Source of the DNA: Lithospermum erythrorhizon
Taxonomy: Eukaryota; Streptophyta; Magnoliopsida; Boraginales; Boraginaceae
Direction of reading: 5' to 3'
Assembly (NCBI GenBank): GCA_019722365.1
Contig: JADFUC010002152.1
Location: 1-64,000 of the forward strand
Length of the DNA stretch: 64,000 nucleotides
A program made the position numbers and the translations under genes. Below, piece after piece: positions 24,400 through 35,539 of this stretch. The notes beneath the pieces are model-generated. The model worked only from the letters and a program-made list of their open reading frames with translations, was not told the DNA's origin and made no database searches. Position 1 is the first letter of the stretch, and each line of letters starts with the position of its first letter.

Positions 24400-27300
24400 A
24401 TAACTACATCATGGAGTCGATCAATGATGATCGCACTTTCGAAATGAACAAACTGGGAGTTCTGTTGGAGAAGTGAGACTCCGTCGAGGATCGTATGAAT
24501 TACAACCCGATGGAGAAGGTAAGTTATTAATTTCTTGGATAATGAATGCTATGTATGTAGAACTAGGGAAGAAGCTTGTGTTGTTTTCTGCAATGCTAAG
24601 GTGTTGTGGGAGGATAAAGAGAATGTATAGGGAAGTAATGGATATGGGTTAACATGTGAACTTAGGAGGGAACATTAGCAGGGTGAAATGGGAGGCTCAG
24701 AGATTAGGTAACTACTTACTATAACAAGGTGAAAAGGCTATGGGATGAATTGATTTGTATAAAACCTAATGGCTTTGTATAGTAATAGTGAAGAAAGTTT
24801 AATAGGTTCACTTTATGGGTTTTGGATAATAGAATATGAAGTAATAGATTATATTTTGTCCATGGATCTTTCATTCTGTGTCAAAATCCTATTCTATGGT
24901 GACAATGTGGAAAAAATGTAAGTCCATATCGCATTAACTCTTCTGCTTGAGAAAACTCTATATTTCAAGCGATTTAGGTTAGGAATAATCAAATGCCATA
25001 ATCACATTCACGAGGAATAATGTGATGCAAGTGAACACTTGATATGCATGGGTTTCCATCACGCCGATCAAAGGTTTTAGGATGAATTTTGAAAATTAAG
25101 GATAGGATTCTGATTTAAAGAAGTATGATGCTGTGGAAGGACATGAAGGTAAGTTGTTTGAGATAATTGGCTATCCAACTAAGTATTAGCTAAAACGAGG
25201 GAAAAGTGTTCATGTGAATAGGAAGATATGTGGCATTTAATGTTATAAATCTAGTGAGTGCACTTGCTTGAGATACACCGTTAAGATGGAGGAGATTCTA
25301 GAGAGGGCCAGTCACAATTTGGGAGCCATGATTGCTGGCATGATCTGAGAAGGAGATGGGCTGAGCATATGCGGTGATATGACAACAACCAAAGGCTAAT
25401 ATGCTAGAGACTTAAAGAGAGAATTCTTAGGTAGTGCTCTAATCCATTACTCATGAAATTTAGTAAGGAACTTAAATGGTAATTCTTGGATTGTTGATAG
25501 TGAAGCTTGACCCTCGTATGTGTGGTAATCTAAAATCTTTTTTTAACATCTGACGACATCGTAGCCAAAGAGTTAATTTGCACGACAATACGAAGCCAAA
25601 CGAAGTGCAAAGCTACGCAGCCACAATTTCCATTCCTGAAAACTATTGGTCTATGAGCTACCTATATGTGCCATGTGGAATACAGATTTTCTATAAATAA
25701 AATAGCTAAGCAAGAGTCTGAATGTTATTTGGATTACACTTGAGCACTGATGTATTCTGCGAGTTCTAAGACTCATAAGGTTCTTGGAGTTGCAAAAGAG
25801 CATTTGGAGGTCTTTACATACTTAATTCCAGTACTTTAGAAAACCAATTTGTGATGTACCTAATTGCTCTGTACTTGTTCTAGTACAAATACAAAAAAAA
25901 ACAAATGGCTGATGCCCAAGCGTGGCATTATAGGCTAGGTCACATGTCAGACCTTGTGATGACTAAAGTCACCCGATGTACATGATGATGCTTATGCTAG
26001 TAATCCTTGTTTTGTTTGTCCTGTCCCAAAGCAATACAGATTATTCTTTAATATTAGAACATCATCTACAACAAGTGCTTTTCAGTTAGTTTACACTTAT
26101 CTTTAGAGATCATATAAGACACAAATTAAGACTGGAGCAAAATATTTTTTGACTATAGTTGAGGATTTTAGCGGGACAACATGGACATTTATGATATTTG
26201 CTAAAACACAAGTTTTAAGTATCTTCAAATATTTTTACAATTTAGTCCAAACTCAATTTCAAAAATAGATTCAAGTTCTTAGAACTGATAATGGATCTGA
26301 GTTTACAAATGCAGAATTTGTTGGTTTTTTGCATGAAAAATGCATTGTGCAGTAGAGGTCTTGTGTTTACACACCTCAACAAAATGGTAGAGTAGAGATT
26401 AAGCATGTTCATTTGTTACAAATTGGTAGATCTCTCATGTTCCAATCCGATCTCCCAAAATATTTTTGGGGAGACTCAATTTTAACAACAGCTTACATTT
26501 TAAATAGACTGCCTACCAAAATTTTGAACTGGAAATCACCTTATGAAGTATTGCAACATGCCAAACCAGATTTAATGCATTTAAAAGTGTTTGAGTGCTT
26601 ATGTTTTGCTCGAATGCTTTCACAGCCTGTGAGAGGCAAATTTGAGCCAAGAGCTTTCACAGACTTTTCTAGGCCATCCTCTTGGCCAAAGGCTTACCAA
26701 AATTTTATTTGATTTCAATATTAAAGGTCACATCACGTCAACGGATGTAGTCTTTCATGAGAATTTATTTTCTTTTAGTCAGTTTTCTAAGTTCTGAACA
26801 ATGTGACCTTGGGTTGAAAGAGGATTGTTTTATACGGTTCATACTTCTTTTGTTTCACGATGCTATTTTTGATGAAGTGTACATCGGCCTCCACTAAACA
26901 TAGGACATGTCCACCCTACACCTGAGCTACACGGATTGATGCTTAACTTTATCACGAGGAGCTATTCTTATCCTTTTTCTCAAAATGTTGTTGCTTGCTT
27001 CCTTGAGGCAGTCTACTAGACAAAAATGATTCCTAGTTGGTTGAATGATTATTATGTAAATGTTGTAGCTTTCTTGATTCTCTGCCGGGTTTTAGTTCCA
27101 CGCTGCTGGGTTTCTATAAATCAGCAAGGTTCGGAGCCACATTCATTTAAAAGCAGAGATTATCTGAGGGATTGGTTAGGCCTTGGCCTTAGAAATTAAA
27201 GGCTCTGGAAGAAAAATAGGACCTAGGACATTGTAGACTTACCACAAAGTGTCGAACCTATGGTGTAAGTAGGTGTACTCCAAGGTGAAGTGTAGGCCAG

Positions 27301-27500
27301 TAGGACTATGGACAAATAGAAGGCTAGACTTGTGGCTAAGGGGTATAATCAAATAGAAGGAGTAGACTATTTTGATAGTTTTTCCTCTGTGGCCAAACTT
27401 GTAACTATTAGACTTGTTTTAGCCTTAGTTGCTTTAAAGTCATGGCAATTGTTTCAATTGTATATTAATAATACATTTTATATATAGATTATTTGGTTGA
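24400..27500 (+). pseudogene. Copia gag, protease, integrase and start of RT (degenerate)
   Basis: Gag words SWIMNAM, ELGEAC, YYNKVKRLWDEL..IKPN (24525-24770). A zinc-knuckle-like C..H..G H..C FEIIGYP near 25140. Protease WIVDS near 25495. GAG-pre-integrase WHYRLGHMSD near 25925. Integrase core: CPVPKQ; FLTIVEDFSGTTWTF (near 26150); RTDNGSEFTN (26284); TPQQNGRVE (26372); and a well-preserved open stretch 26413-26712 (YFWGD..LTTAYILNRLPTK..NWKSPYE). RT starts near 27190 (ALEE...[43 protein letters not shown]) and is cut at 27505 by the solo LTR. Confidence 0.85.
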
Positions 27501-27505
27501 GATAT
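27501..27505 (+). repeat. Left target duplication of the solo LTR (GATAT)
   Basis: GATAT here and again at 29951-29955. Deleting one copy plus the insert restores the Copia RT phrase YLVEIYMLP. Confidence 0.85.
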
Positions 27506-29950
27506 TATTCTTGACAATCTCAGTCAAATGGCACAGTTAGGCTCACGGCAACATGAACATTAAGAGTTCACACTCTGTCCCCAGGCCAAAAAAATGAGCA
27601 GAAAAATACAATGTGACTATGCCCACTTCAAAGTCTAAGACAACAATGACATTACATTTCACAATTCCACTCAATATTACAAATCATATACAACACATTT
27701 CTTAATACGTGCTTTGACATAAAACAAAGCTGCGGCGACCGTTAGGATATCTAACCGCTTAAATCCTCGAATCATGATTTTACTCGACTCATCGCCACAG
27801 CGTCTTTTAATCTTGACTTTCACGAACAACAAACAGCAACAGGGGTCCCCAAAATGAAGCGGGTGAGATGGTGAAAATTTGTGAATACTAAATATAACGA
27901 AGTCGTATTATTGGCACATATATAAAGCATTATAATATCTCATAATCATGATAATTACCTTTATTATATATCCCACATATTTTGTTCATATCACTTTCAG
28001 TCCGCCTCCTTATGATCATAGTAGTTTAATATCTTATTGTTTTAATACAATCAACTTACAAAATGTTCATAATAATAGGTAACATCAAATGGCTCAAATC
28101 ACGTCACATAAGCAGCTTAATAACTCTATTTATTTATTAGAGTCTCGCCCTAATAGAGGAGAAACGTCATTCGTTACTCACACCAATGACGAATCAACAA
28201 ACATACTGACTCTCCCATTACCTACTACGCCCCAGTAGTCGGGGAATACACACCTGACCCGCGGGAGGGAATACCCATTTCTGACTGGGAGAGGGACCAA
28301 CAAAATACATACCAAGCCGCTACTCTACACCCAGAGTAAGCGGAGCCTTGCTCAAACTGGATAAGGAACCAAGAACCGCTAACAGGAATAGAGTTCGCGC
28401 ATGTCGTATGGCCAGATTGATTCGGAGACTGAATACCCAGTATAGGGCGTTGATTCTAACAAATACGGACCTCTGGTGGATGATTTACAAATACCGATGA
28501 TCCTATGGGATGATCGATTCTCAAAATACGGACATATCACGTAATAAGTCCTGACACAAATCATATCCACTTCATAATATGGCCATCATAAAATTATTTT
28601 AATACATAACCGACTTCAGTATCACTCAATAATCATCAATACCTACGATAATGTCTACATTTTGCTTATATCTAAGCCGTTTATTATCTTAGTGTCGCGT
28701 TCCTTTTCATATATTACTATCCATTATGAGTTCAAGTACAATAGACTCATTAACATGTTCACGTGCGTATATTTATTATTTGAGGTATTACCGTCGTATG
28801 AATTGATCAGAGTTATCGATATACTATCAAAACATATCAGCATTTCATCTTTGCAAACCATAAGATTATCGATCATATGAGCGACATCTAATTTATATAA
28901 CCCGTCTAAATGATAATGTTAATATCACTTGGCTATTATTAACTTTCCTCATATCGGTATAATACAACTCAACATCCATACATAAACTTTCATAATCTTA
29001 CCACATTCTATTATCATATTATCTTGACATAACCTCCATAAATCTTAAATCCTATATTCGTCAATATCACAACAATTCATTTTGGTATTTTCATCTAAAT
29101 CGCTTTACAATACATCATCAAACTGATTTATTTGCTTTCTATTCATTACATTCATAAACCATATAATCTCGTTATTTCATAAAAGATTAAACTCTTTACC
29201 CATATATGGTTATATCATAATATCTCAAATCTATAATATTTCAATATCTCATATATTGATATTCAACATAATTTCTCAATATAACGATTAGTTCAATCAA
29301 GCCCATTCGTACTTATACCGTGTCTTAGTTAACATCACTAACTTCATATAATCGAGAATCCACGTTTACCGAATCTCCTCTACGATAGTGCTTTCTATAT
29401 ATATATATAAGTACCTTATTAATTATTGTATCCAACATTCTTATTCTTTCTAATGAGTTATTCACTTACAGCAATCCAAAATATATAATACATATTGATA
29501 ATGTATATTGATTATAAACTTGGCATTAGGAGTACTCACCTCTAGTTAAGCCAAATACTCCAGCGATTTTATTCTTGTCCCATTATATTTTGATACTCAA
29601 CCTTTTATTCCAAAACTTGTAAGCAAGCTTTAGGATTTATGATTTAATAGAATAACCACAAAAGAAAATAAAATTTTTGTAGGAAGAGGGGAGAAAAATT
29701 TCGGCCAAAATGAAGGAGAAAGGATGAGAAAGTTGTATATAAAGGAGATTGCTTAACCTTGAAGAAAAATAAAAGCTAATACGAGGTGACGTGCTTAGTA
29801 GGAGGTGTATCAGGTGTCGTCTGGATTTCTAGCTAGGAGGGAAAAGATGAGTAGTATTTAGCTATACATTTACATTCTAGTTGGCAGGTTTGTTTTAAGT
29901 AGAGGCAAATACTCAATTGTGCTTAAATCATAAAAATTCGGGTTATTTCA
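27506..29950 (-). mobile_element. Ty3-type solo LTR inserted in the Copia RT
   Basis: A 2445-bp insert without retroviral protein words, flanked by the 5-bp direct repeat GATAT. On the minus strand it begins TGAAATAACCCG, a common start of plant Ty3 LTRs, and ends gtcaagaata. The usual final CA is not seen. It has the same general architecture (long AT-rich part, GC-richer middle) as the 2.3-2.7 kb LTRs elsewhere in the window. The clean empty site inside a coding phrase strongly supports insertion followed by LTR-LTR recombination. Confidence 0.8.
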
Positions 29951-31110
29951 GATATATACATGTTGCCTCTACAGAAGGATATGAAATAAAATTTGTGTTC
30001 CTCAAATATGTAAAAGCAATAGGTCCACTGCATGGCTTAAAACAGGTTTAAGGCAATGGAATGTGGAGTTTACTTCTACCTTGATTGGCTATGGTTTCAA
30101 ACAGTCTTGTGGAGTTTACTTCTACCTTGATTGGCTATGGTTTCAAACAGTCTTATCATGATAATTATTTGTTTACATTGACTACTGAGCATTATTTCTA
30201 ATGTTAGTGGTCTATGTAGATGATATACTGTTGACAGGAACTTCAGAGGAGGATATGGTGGCAGTTAAGCAATTGTTGCACAACAAGTTCACTATAAAGG
30301 ATCTGAGAATTGCCATATATTTTTTGGGCATTGAGATAGCCAGGTCTAGTGAGGGCATGTATCTTTCACAACAGAAGTATGTCAAGGATATCATTAAGGA
30401 TTTGAACATGGAGTAGGCTAAATCTGTCACTACTCTACTAGTTCAAGACTGGAATCTGAGGATAATCCTGACCTCTCCTCTATTAGAAGATCCACTCCAA
30501 TACAAGAGACTAGTTGGTCGAATTCTCTATCTTAATTTTACTCGCTTGAGACGATCTTTTCGAGTACACCATTTAAGTGGGTTATGCGGCGTCGACCACG
30601 AGCCATTAGAATGGAAACTTTCATTGTTAAATATCTAAAGGGCACTAGTTCAAATGGTCTCATCTACCCAACTAATATAGATTTGGAAGTCAATGCCTTT
30701 TGTGATGTAGATTGGGCCAAATGTACTTTGACTCGTATATGTGACTGGTTATTGCATTATGATGAGAGGAGCTCTTATTTCATGAAAGTCTAAGAAGCAA
30801 AATACAATTATCTAGATCATCAATTTGAGGTAGAATATCTAAGTACGGTATCGCTATGTGTGGCCCGAAATGGATTAGATATGTTCTTAGTGATATAGGC
30901 GACCCTTAACTAAGCGAGATACCCATTTACACTATGACGATCTGTCGGCCGTTTCATATTGAAAGCCTAGTTTTCATGAAAGGACCAAACACATAAAGAT
31001 AGATTGTTCCCACGAAGGATCAATTTAGTAGATGCTTCACGAAGTTTTGCCTTACTCCCTGACATTCCTCGTTATTGTTCAAGATGGCATTCTCTTGATC
31101 TGACATCTCG
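29951..31110 (+). pseudogene. Copia RT (3' part) and RNase H remnant
   Basis: Resumes the RT with IYMLPLQKGYE. Then GLKQ (30038), the catalytic VVYVDDILLTG (30207-30240), EDMVAVKQLL..KFTIKDL, YFLGIEIARSSEGMYLSQQKYVKDII, then RNase H words IVKYLKGTSSNGL, AFCDVDWA, SKKQNT-like near 30790 and HIEID-like near 30990. Contains a perfect 46-bp tandem duplication (30063-30154). Confidence 0.85.
30063..30154 (+). repeat. Perfect 46-bp tandem duplication in the Copia RT
   Basis: 30063-30108 is repeated without a mismatch at 30109-30154. Relatives have a single copy (the phrase W..EFTSTLIGYGFKQS). Either a recent duplication or an assembly artefact. Confidence 0.9.
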
Positions 31111-31123
31111 CGGGAAGGGGATA

Positions 31124-31538
31124 ATGAATATGTATTTGGAGTGTAGTTTTTGAAGCTCAATTGTTGATTGGAGTTTAGGATTGATGATTTTAGAAGATCT
31201 AATCGATTTGGGAAAGTTCCGTTAGGTTACAATTAGGGATTCGGTTTGTTCATAATTTTAGTTGTAACTTGACTAGGTAGTCGGCTTGATCACGTCATTT
31301 AATTAGTCACATGTTGTGTATTGATTGGGCCAGCGTATAAATACGTGTGATGTGTAAAAAATCGGTTGGTGAATAATAGCTCTCTCTCTCTCTACTACTA
31401 CTCTCTACTCTCTCCGTTATTTCATCTTCTTCGACTTTCTTCTTATGTTTTCTTCTCCATTTCCGAATCATTTCAGAAGCTTCAAGCTTCATAATTCACC
31501 AACAATGGTGATCAATTCATCACAATAAATCGATTAGA
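31124..31538 (+). repeat. Copia 3' LTR
   Basis: Direct repeat of 23804-24203. TATA box tataaata at 31336-31343. It carries a (CT)n tract at about 31378-31398 that is absent from the 5' copy. Confidence 0.85.
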
Positions 31539-31543
31539 TTATA

Positions 31544-31566
31544 CTCCCTCCGTTCCTCTTTACTAC
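31544..31566 (+). mobile_element. Stowaway-type MITE terminus (one end only)
   Basis: TA followed by ctccctccgttcctcttt, the classic Stowaway (Tc1/mariner) terminal sequence. The matching inverted end was not found before exon 2. The nearest candidate, gatagggagtag at about 32429, is a poor match. The TA overlaps the Copia target duplication. Confidence 0.55.
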
Positions 31567-32488
31567 TTTCTTTTTGAAATGTATTTTTTGTTTTAAAAAT
31601 CTTTATCGCTTGCTTGTAGAAAAATTATATATTTATATCAACATTTTTGGAAATATAATCTCAATTAAACTAAAATTCTCCAAAAATGAAAATTAAATTA
31701 TCAAATCATTCATTATGAAAATTAAAAAAAAATTAATAATAAATCCGTACTACATATTGCATGTCATTCACGTACAATTATAACGTACGTGGATTTTACT
31801 AGTTTAAAATAAACGTGACTAAAGTTATTCGTTCCAACTTTTTAACCTAAAAGAGGACAATCTTCATTGTTAATCTTGCTTGATTTTGTCGAGTTGCTAT
31901 TATATATCTATCTACATTATTCAGTCATATTATTGTCTTAATAATAGAGAGACATTTCTGACTATATGCAAGGCGTGTAACGTGCACAACTTTTGGCCCC
32001 TTTCTAATTATAGATCTTAAATATATACTACGGTATGGAATATATTCTTACAATAATGTACAATAATCACATCAAGACATCTTTGCTTAATTCTATAACA
32101 TATAACATGTGCATCAACCATGCCCGACAAAACTGCTCTGCTAGGCCAAGCTACCATACATTTTACTTTGTTAGATCAAATATTCAAGATCAAATTTCTA
32201 TTCATGTCAATTGAATAATATAATAATATTAATGAAAGCTTATATACTGTATTTAGTTGAATTGAATATATCATAAACTCTATCCTAATTTAATTGAAAG
32301 GGTTACCTAATTACTTAAAAATATTTTTTGACCTATAATGAATGTTTGGTGCAGATTATTTAATTATCTAAATATTTTGATTTAAAAAAAAAAGTGAATT
32401 GGATGAACTATTTCCCATTTAAATTGAGATAGGGAGTAGTTACAAATTTATTGAGTTTAACATAATTGGTTTTGCTACTTTTTATCAG
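31567..32488 (+). other. AT-rich intron sequence before exon 2
   Basis: No coding signal. It may include the body of the Stowaway-like element. Ends in a T-rich tract and the acceptor tttttatcag. Confidence 0.5.
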
Positions 32489-33310
32489 GTGGAATATCCA
32501 TATGATGAATCCTACAGCACAGATGAGAATTTCAAAAGATGGAAGTATAGAGGCTTCAATTTCACCCTTGCATCATTCTCGTCTCCAGTTTTGGTGAAGC
32601 TGAAAGAAGGAGAGGCTGATGGAGTAAGCCACACAGGGCTTCCCTGTATCCATCTTGATGAATTTGATGATAAATGGGTGCCCCAAATCGAAGAATTCGA
32701 TTATGTGATACTAAATGCAGGACACTGGTTTTATCGTCCGAGTATGTACTATGAAAAAGGACGTTTAGTAGGTTGTCGTTTTTGCCAAGTAGAGAACGTC
32801 GTAGACTTCCCCATGACTTATGGCTACAGGAAAGCATTCCGGACAGCATTTGACGCCATCAACAGCTTAAAGAACTACAAGGGCTTAACCATTTTAAGGA
32901 CTTATACACCTTCACATTTAGAAGGTGGGGAATGGAATAATGGGGGAGACTGTGTACGGACAAAGCCGTTTAGGAGCAATGAGATTGTGTTGGAGGGTGC
33001 AAGCTTGGACCTTTATCTTACCCAAGTTGAAGAATTTAAGGTTGCACAAAGGCAGGGGAAAATCAAGGGGTTGAGATATAGGTTGCTTGATACTACACAA
33101 GCAATGTTGTTGAGGCCTGATGGACATCCTAGTAGGTATGGACATTGGCCTAATGGAAATGTAACATTGTATAATGATTGTGTGCATTGGTGCTTGCCTG
33201 GACCTATTGACACTTGGAGTGATTTCTTGCTTGATATGTTGAAGAGAGAAGGTAAAAGATCGCATGACGAAAGACTTCAATTTCAGCAGCACAAAAGTCA
33301 GAGCACTTAA
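32489..33310 (+). CDS. TBL: TBL/PMR5-family polysaccharide O-acetyltransferase, exon 2
   Basis: Encodes residues 164-436 and the stop. It begins VEYPYDESYSTDENFKRWKY directly after the acceptor. GTG is an internal Val codon, not a start. Visible: FNFTLASFSSPVLVK, the DYVILNAGHWFYRPS block (Asn-Ala-Gly-His-Trp, conserved in TBLs), paired cysteines, PSHLEGGEWNNGGDC, RPDGHPSRYGHWP and the catalytic DxxH motif in DCVHWCLPGPIDTWSDF (D393, H396). With GDS of exon 1 this completes the Ser-Asp-His catalytic set of the family. Total length, 436 residues, is normal for TBLs. The C-terminal tail after LLDML is short, hydrophilic and not conserved. Intact frame suggests the gene is under selection despite the 16-kb intron. 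Confidence 0.93.
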   Translation: MEYPYDESYSTDENFKRWKYRGFNFTLASFSSPVLVKLKEGEADGVSHTGLPCIHLDEFDDKWVPQIEEFDYVILNAGHWFYRPSMYYEKGRLVGCRFCQVENVVDFPMTYGYRKAFRTAFDAINSLKNYKGLTILRTYTPSHLEGGEWNNGGDCVRTKPFRSNEIVLEGASLDLYLTQVEEFKVAQRQGKIKGLRYRLLDTTQAMLLRPDGHPSRYGHWPNGNVTLYNDCVHWCLPGPIDTWSDFLLDMLKREGKRSHDERLQFQQHKSQST

Positions 33311-33608
33311 ATTATCACTCAGTGTTTAGTGTCTTCAAGTTAGCATGGACAATCTCAGAGTATTAATTGTGTGTACATGACATTTTTCTATTATCTACAT
33401 CAACAAAGCACTGCCTTGGTTTAAACCAAGAAGGGGATTAATTGGGAGCCCTTATTAATTTCCGTAGTTCCAATTTCATACTGTTAGTTCATTTTATTTT
33501 AACTCTAAATTAAAACAGCAAGTTCTGAAAGTCATGCATGCCTTGGTACTAGAAACAACATTCTTGAATCTATAACCCGTTTTTGGTCTACCTGACATGT
33601 GCATACAT
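33311..33608 (+). other. 3' UTR and downstream flank of the TBL gene
   Basis: No gene. No strong AATAAA signal is visible before the MITE, so the poly(A) site is unresolved. Confidence 0.4.
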
Positions 33609-33611
33609 TTA

Positions 33612-33943
33612 GAGCATCTGCATCATTTTTCCTAAAATTTCCTCTAAATTACATTCAAAATCATCATTTTTTTTAATTTAAGAGTTAGATTTTTATGTAT
33701 ATACTTTAAGAGCTTCCTCATTATTCACCCAAAATATAAAAATCTTGTATTTCAAGATTTTCATTAATGAAAGAAAATGTCCAATATCAGAAAAATATTA
33801 TAGAGAGCGATACAAATTTGGGGTGTGTGCAAATTGTTTTAGGAGCTCAAGTTATTTTAGGAGACCTGAAAAAATATCATTTTATCTATTTTTAGTTTTT
33901 TCATCCCCTATTATAACTTTTAGGAGAGCTGATGCATATGCTC
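33612..33943. mobile_element. Tourist-like (PIF/Harbinger) MITE
   Basis: 332 bp with 14-bp terminal inverted repeats (gagcatctgcatca and tgatgcatatgctc, one mismatch) flanked by TTA on both sides (33609-33611 and 33944-33946), the PIF/Harbinger target duplication. AT-rich, non-coding. It lies 300 bp downstream of the TBL stop codon. Confidence 0.75.
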
Positions 33944-33946
33944 TTA

Positions 33947-34319
33947 GGTCTTCTTATTTGTACAATTCTTGAAATGATGCGATAATGGCGCGAGAGTTGT
34001 CTTTAGTCTGATAGTATTCTGCAGTAGGTTTAGTCTCAGTAAATGGTCTGAAGTTGTACTTTGGTCACGAGCAAGTTTCCGTTAAATCCATCTTGAGATT
34101 AAATGTGACGTTAGTTTGGGGACCAAAATCTAGCTTTATGTATTTCACGAGGGGATTAAGCTGTATGGCGGCTTGTGGGGACGCTATTCGTCTTATTATG
34201 AGACATTCGACAATTACCTCGGTAAACAACTTTTACATTCATTTTAAGAAATAAGTCAACTTCAACTAGTTTTAAAATATTATATCTCTTAAATTTTTAG
34301 AAAATCAAAACTAAACAGT
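33947..34319. other. Intergenic stretch, nothing recognised
   Basis: Short frames without motifs. Confidence 0.4.
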
Positions 34320-35539
34320 TTTCATGGGATGGAGGAATAGTTAAGTATGATATGCTCGATAGATATAAGCAAATTGAAGTAGTTGCGGATGATAAATTCT
34401 AAGGAGAGAATATTATTGATGATAATGTTGTCCTGATTACAACTATTTATAGGCAAATCACTAATAAACAAAAATCTAAGAAAACCTAAACCTAATATAA
34501 TAGGCCCAATATTCGAACCGCATTCGTGTCTTAATGTCACTCGTCCAATACTCTAATACCCTCCCTCAAACTCATGGTAATTTGATAAAATTTTCATGAG
34601 TTTTCAACAATAATAATAAGAAGTAAAAAAAAACATAAATACTGCTTTTGGTTAGATGCGAGGTCACTTTGGGTCTAGACTTCTTCGCCGTGAAAAGCAA
34701 ATATTTGAATTGTATAACAAGCGTCCGTTGTCGGCTCCGATTTGGATCGTTAGTTCTATTGACTCAGGAGGACGATAAATGCGATGTGGGAAGTGACAAC
34801 TGAAGGGTGCACCATCACCCTCCCTCGTAATATGTAGGGTGATAATTGAAAGAGTGCTGTCGCTTTTTCTTTTACACATGCTTTCAGCCAACCACCCGAA
34901 TACCGCAAACAAAGCGTCAACCATCAATCAAACGCTTGGATGGGTTAAAAATAAAGCCCATTAGCAGAAACGATAAGCTGGATCATTGATAGCAATGCCC
35001 ACTCGTCAACCAATAACACTTTTCAACTAAAAACATAACTATGAACTTCGAATAAGCAAAGCCAAGGTTCGTCGACGGCAAGATTACACTAAATGATGAA
35101 ATTGACTTCATATTAGTTATCATCACACAATGATGAAATTGACTTCGTACACTAGAATAGCTCCACTGCCAAGATGACTTGATCTTCCACAAATAATGTT
35201 CAACCATAAGAAAGAATTTCAAAGATCAGAGGCTTAACATAATCTCTGATTTGGATAAAGACTCAACAATGACACCAAAAAACATATACTATATATTTGT
35301 CACCTAACAATGAAAAAACAACATGAATGTTCGAGAGAATAAAAAAAACAGATAAAAGGGTCGTGGTGGCGATTATGAGTGGTAAGCCACCCGCCCGGCT
35401 GCTTGAAATTTTTTTCCTCGGGATCTTTAACTCGATCTTATGATAATAAACTTAAATCTAATAAAATCTAATTTAATATAATAGGTCCAATACTTGGATC
35501 GGACTCGTATCTTAATACCACTCATCCAATACTCTAATA
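34320..35539 (-). mobile_element. Small degenerate LTR element (minus strand)
   Basis: A block of about 88 bp at 34472-34558 is repeated in direct orientation at 35453-35539. Both end cgtccaatactctaata or a close variant, which on the minus strand reads as an LTR start TATTAGAGTATTGGA. Left of the first copy's start, minus-strand reading shows a polypurine tract (complement of ccctccctcaaactca, 34559-34575), as expected just before a 3' LTR. No retroviral proteins are visible in the about 0.9-kb interior, so it is a non-autonomous or heavily deleted element. LTR 3' boundaries are not resolved. Confidence 0.5.

Larger units (their letters stand above)
23804..31538 (+). mobile_element. Copia LTR retrotransposon, interrupted by a solo LTR
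   Basis: Two LTRs of about 400-415 bp in direct orientation enclose gag, protease, integrase, RT and RNase H remnants in Copia order (integrase before RT). A PPT-like tract (gcgggaaggggata, about 31110-31123) precedes the 3' LTR. Likely 5-bp target duplication TTATA at 23799-23803 and 31539-31543. After removing the nested solo LTR the element is about 5.3 kb. All frames are broken, though the integrase is fairly well preserved. Confidence 0.88.
16034..32488 (+). other. 16.45-kb phase-0 intron of the TBL gene, filled with nested transposons
   Basis: Donor gtaagt at 16034 and acceptor tttttatcag ending at 32488. Joining codon 163 (R) to GTG (V) restores the family phrase LSRVEYP. Contents: a LINE with a nested Cassandra (17468-22854), a Copia element with a nested solo LTR (23804-31538) and a Stowaway-type end at 31544. 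Only about 3.3 kb of non-transposon sequence remains. The gene and all four transposons except the solo LTR run on the plus strand. Confidence 0.88.

Noticed and set aside
26413..26712. Independent host gene of 99 residues
   Set aside because: It is the preserved integrase C-terminal part of the Copia element.
32562..33292. Minus-strand frames of 66-124 residues
   Set aside because: Shadows of TBL exon 2, which has the full family motif set on the plus strand.
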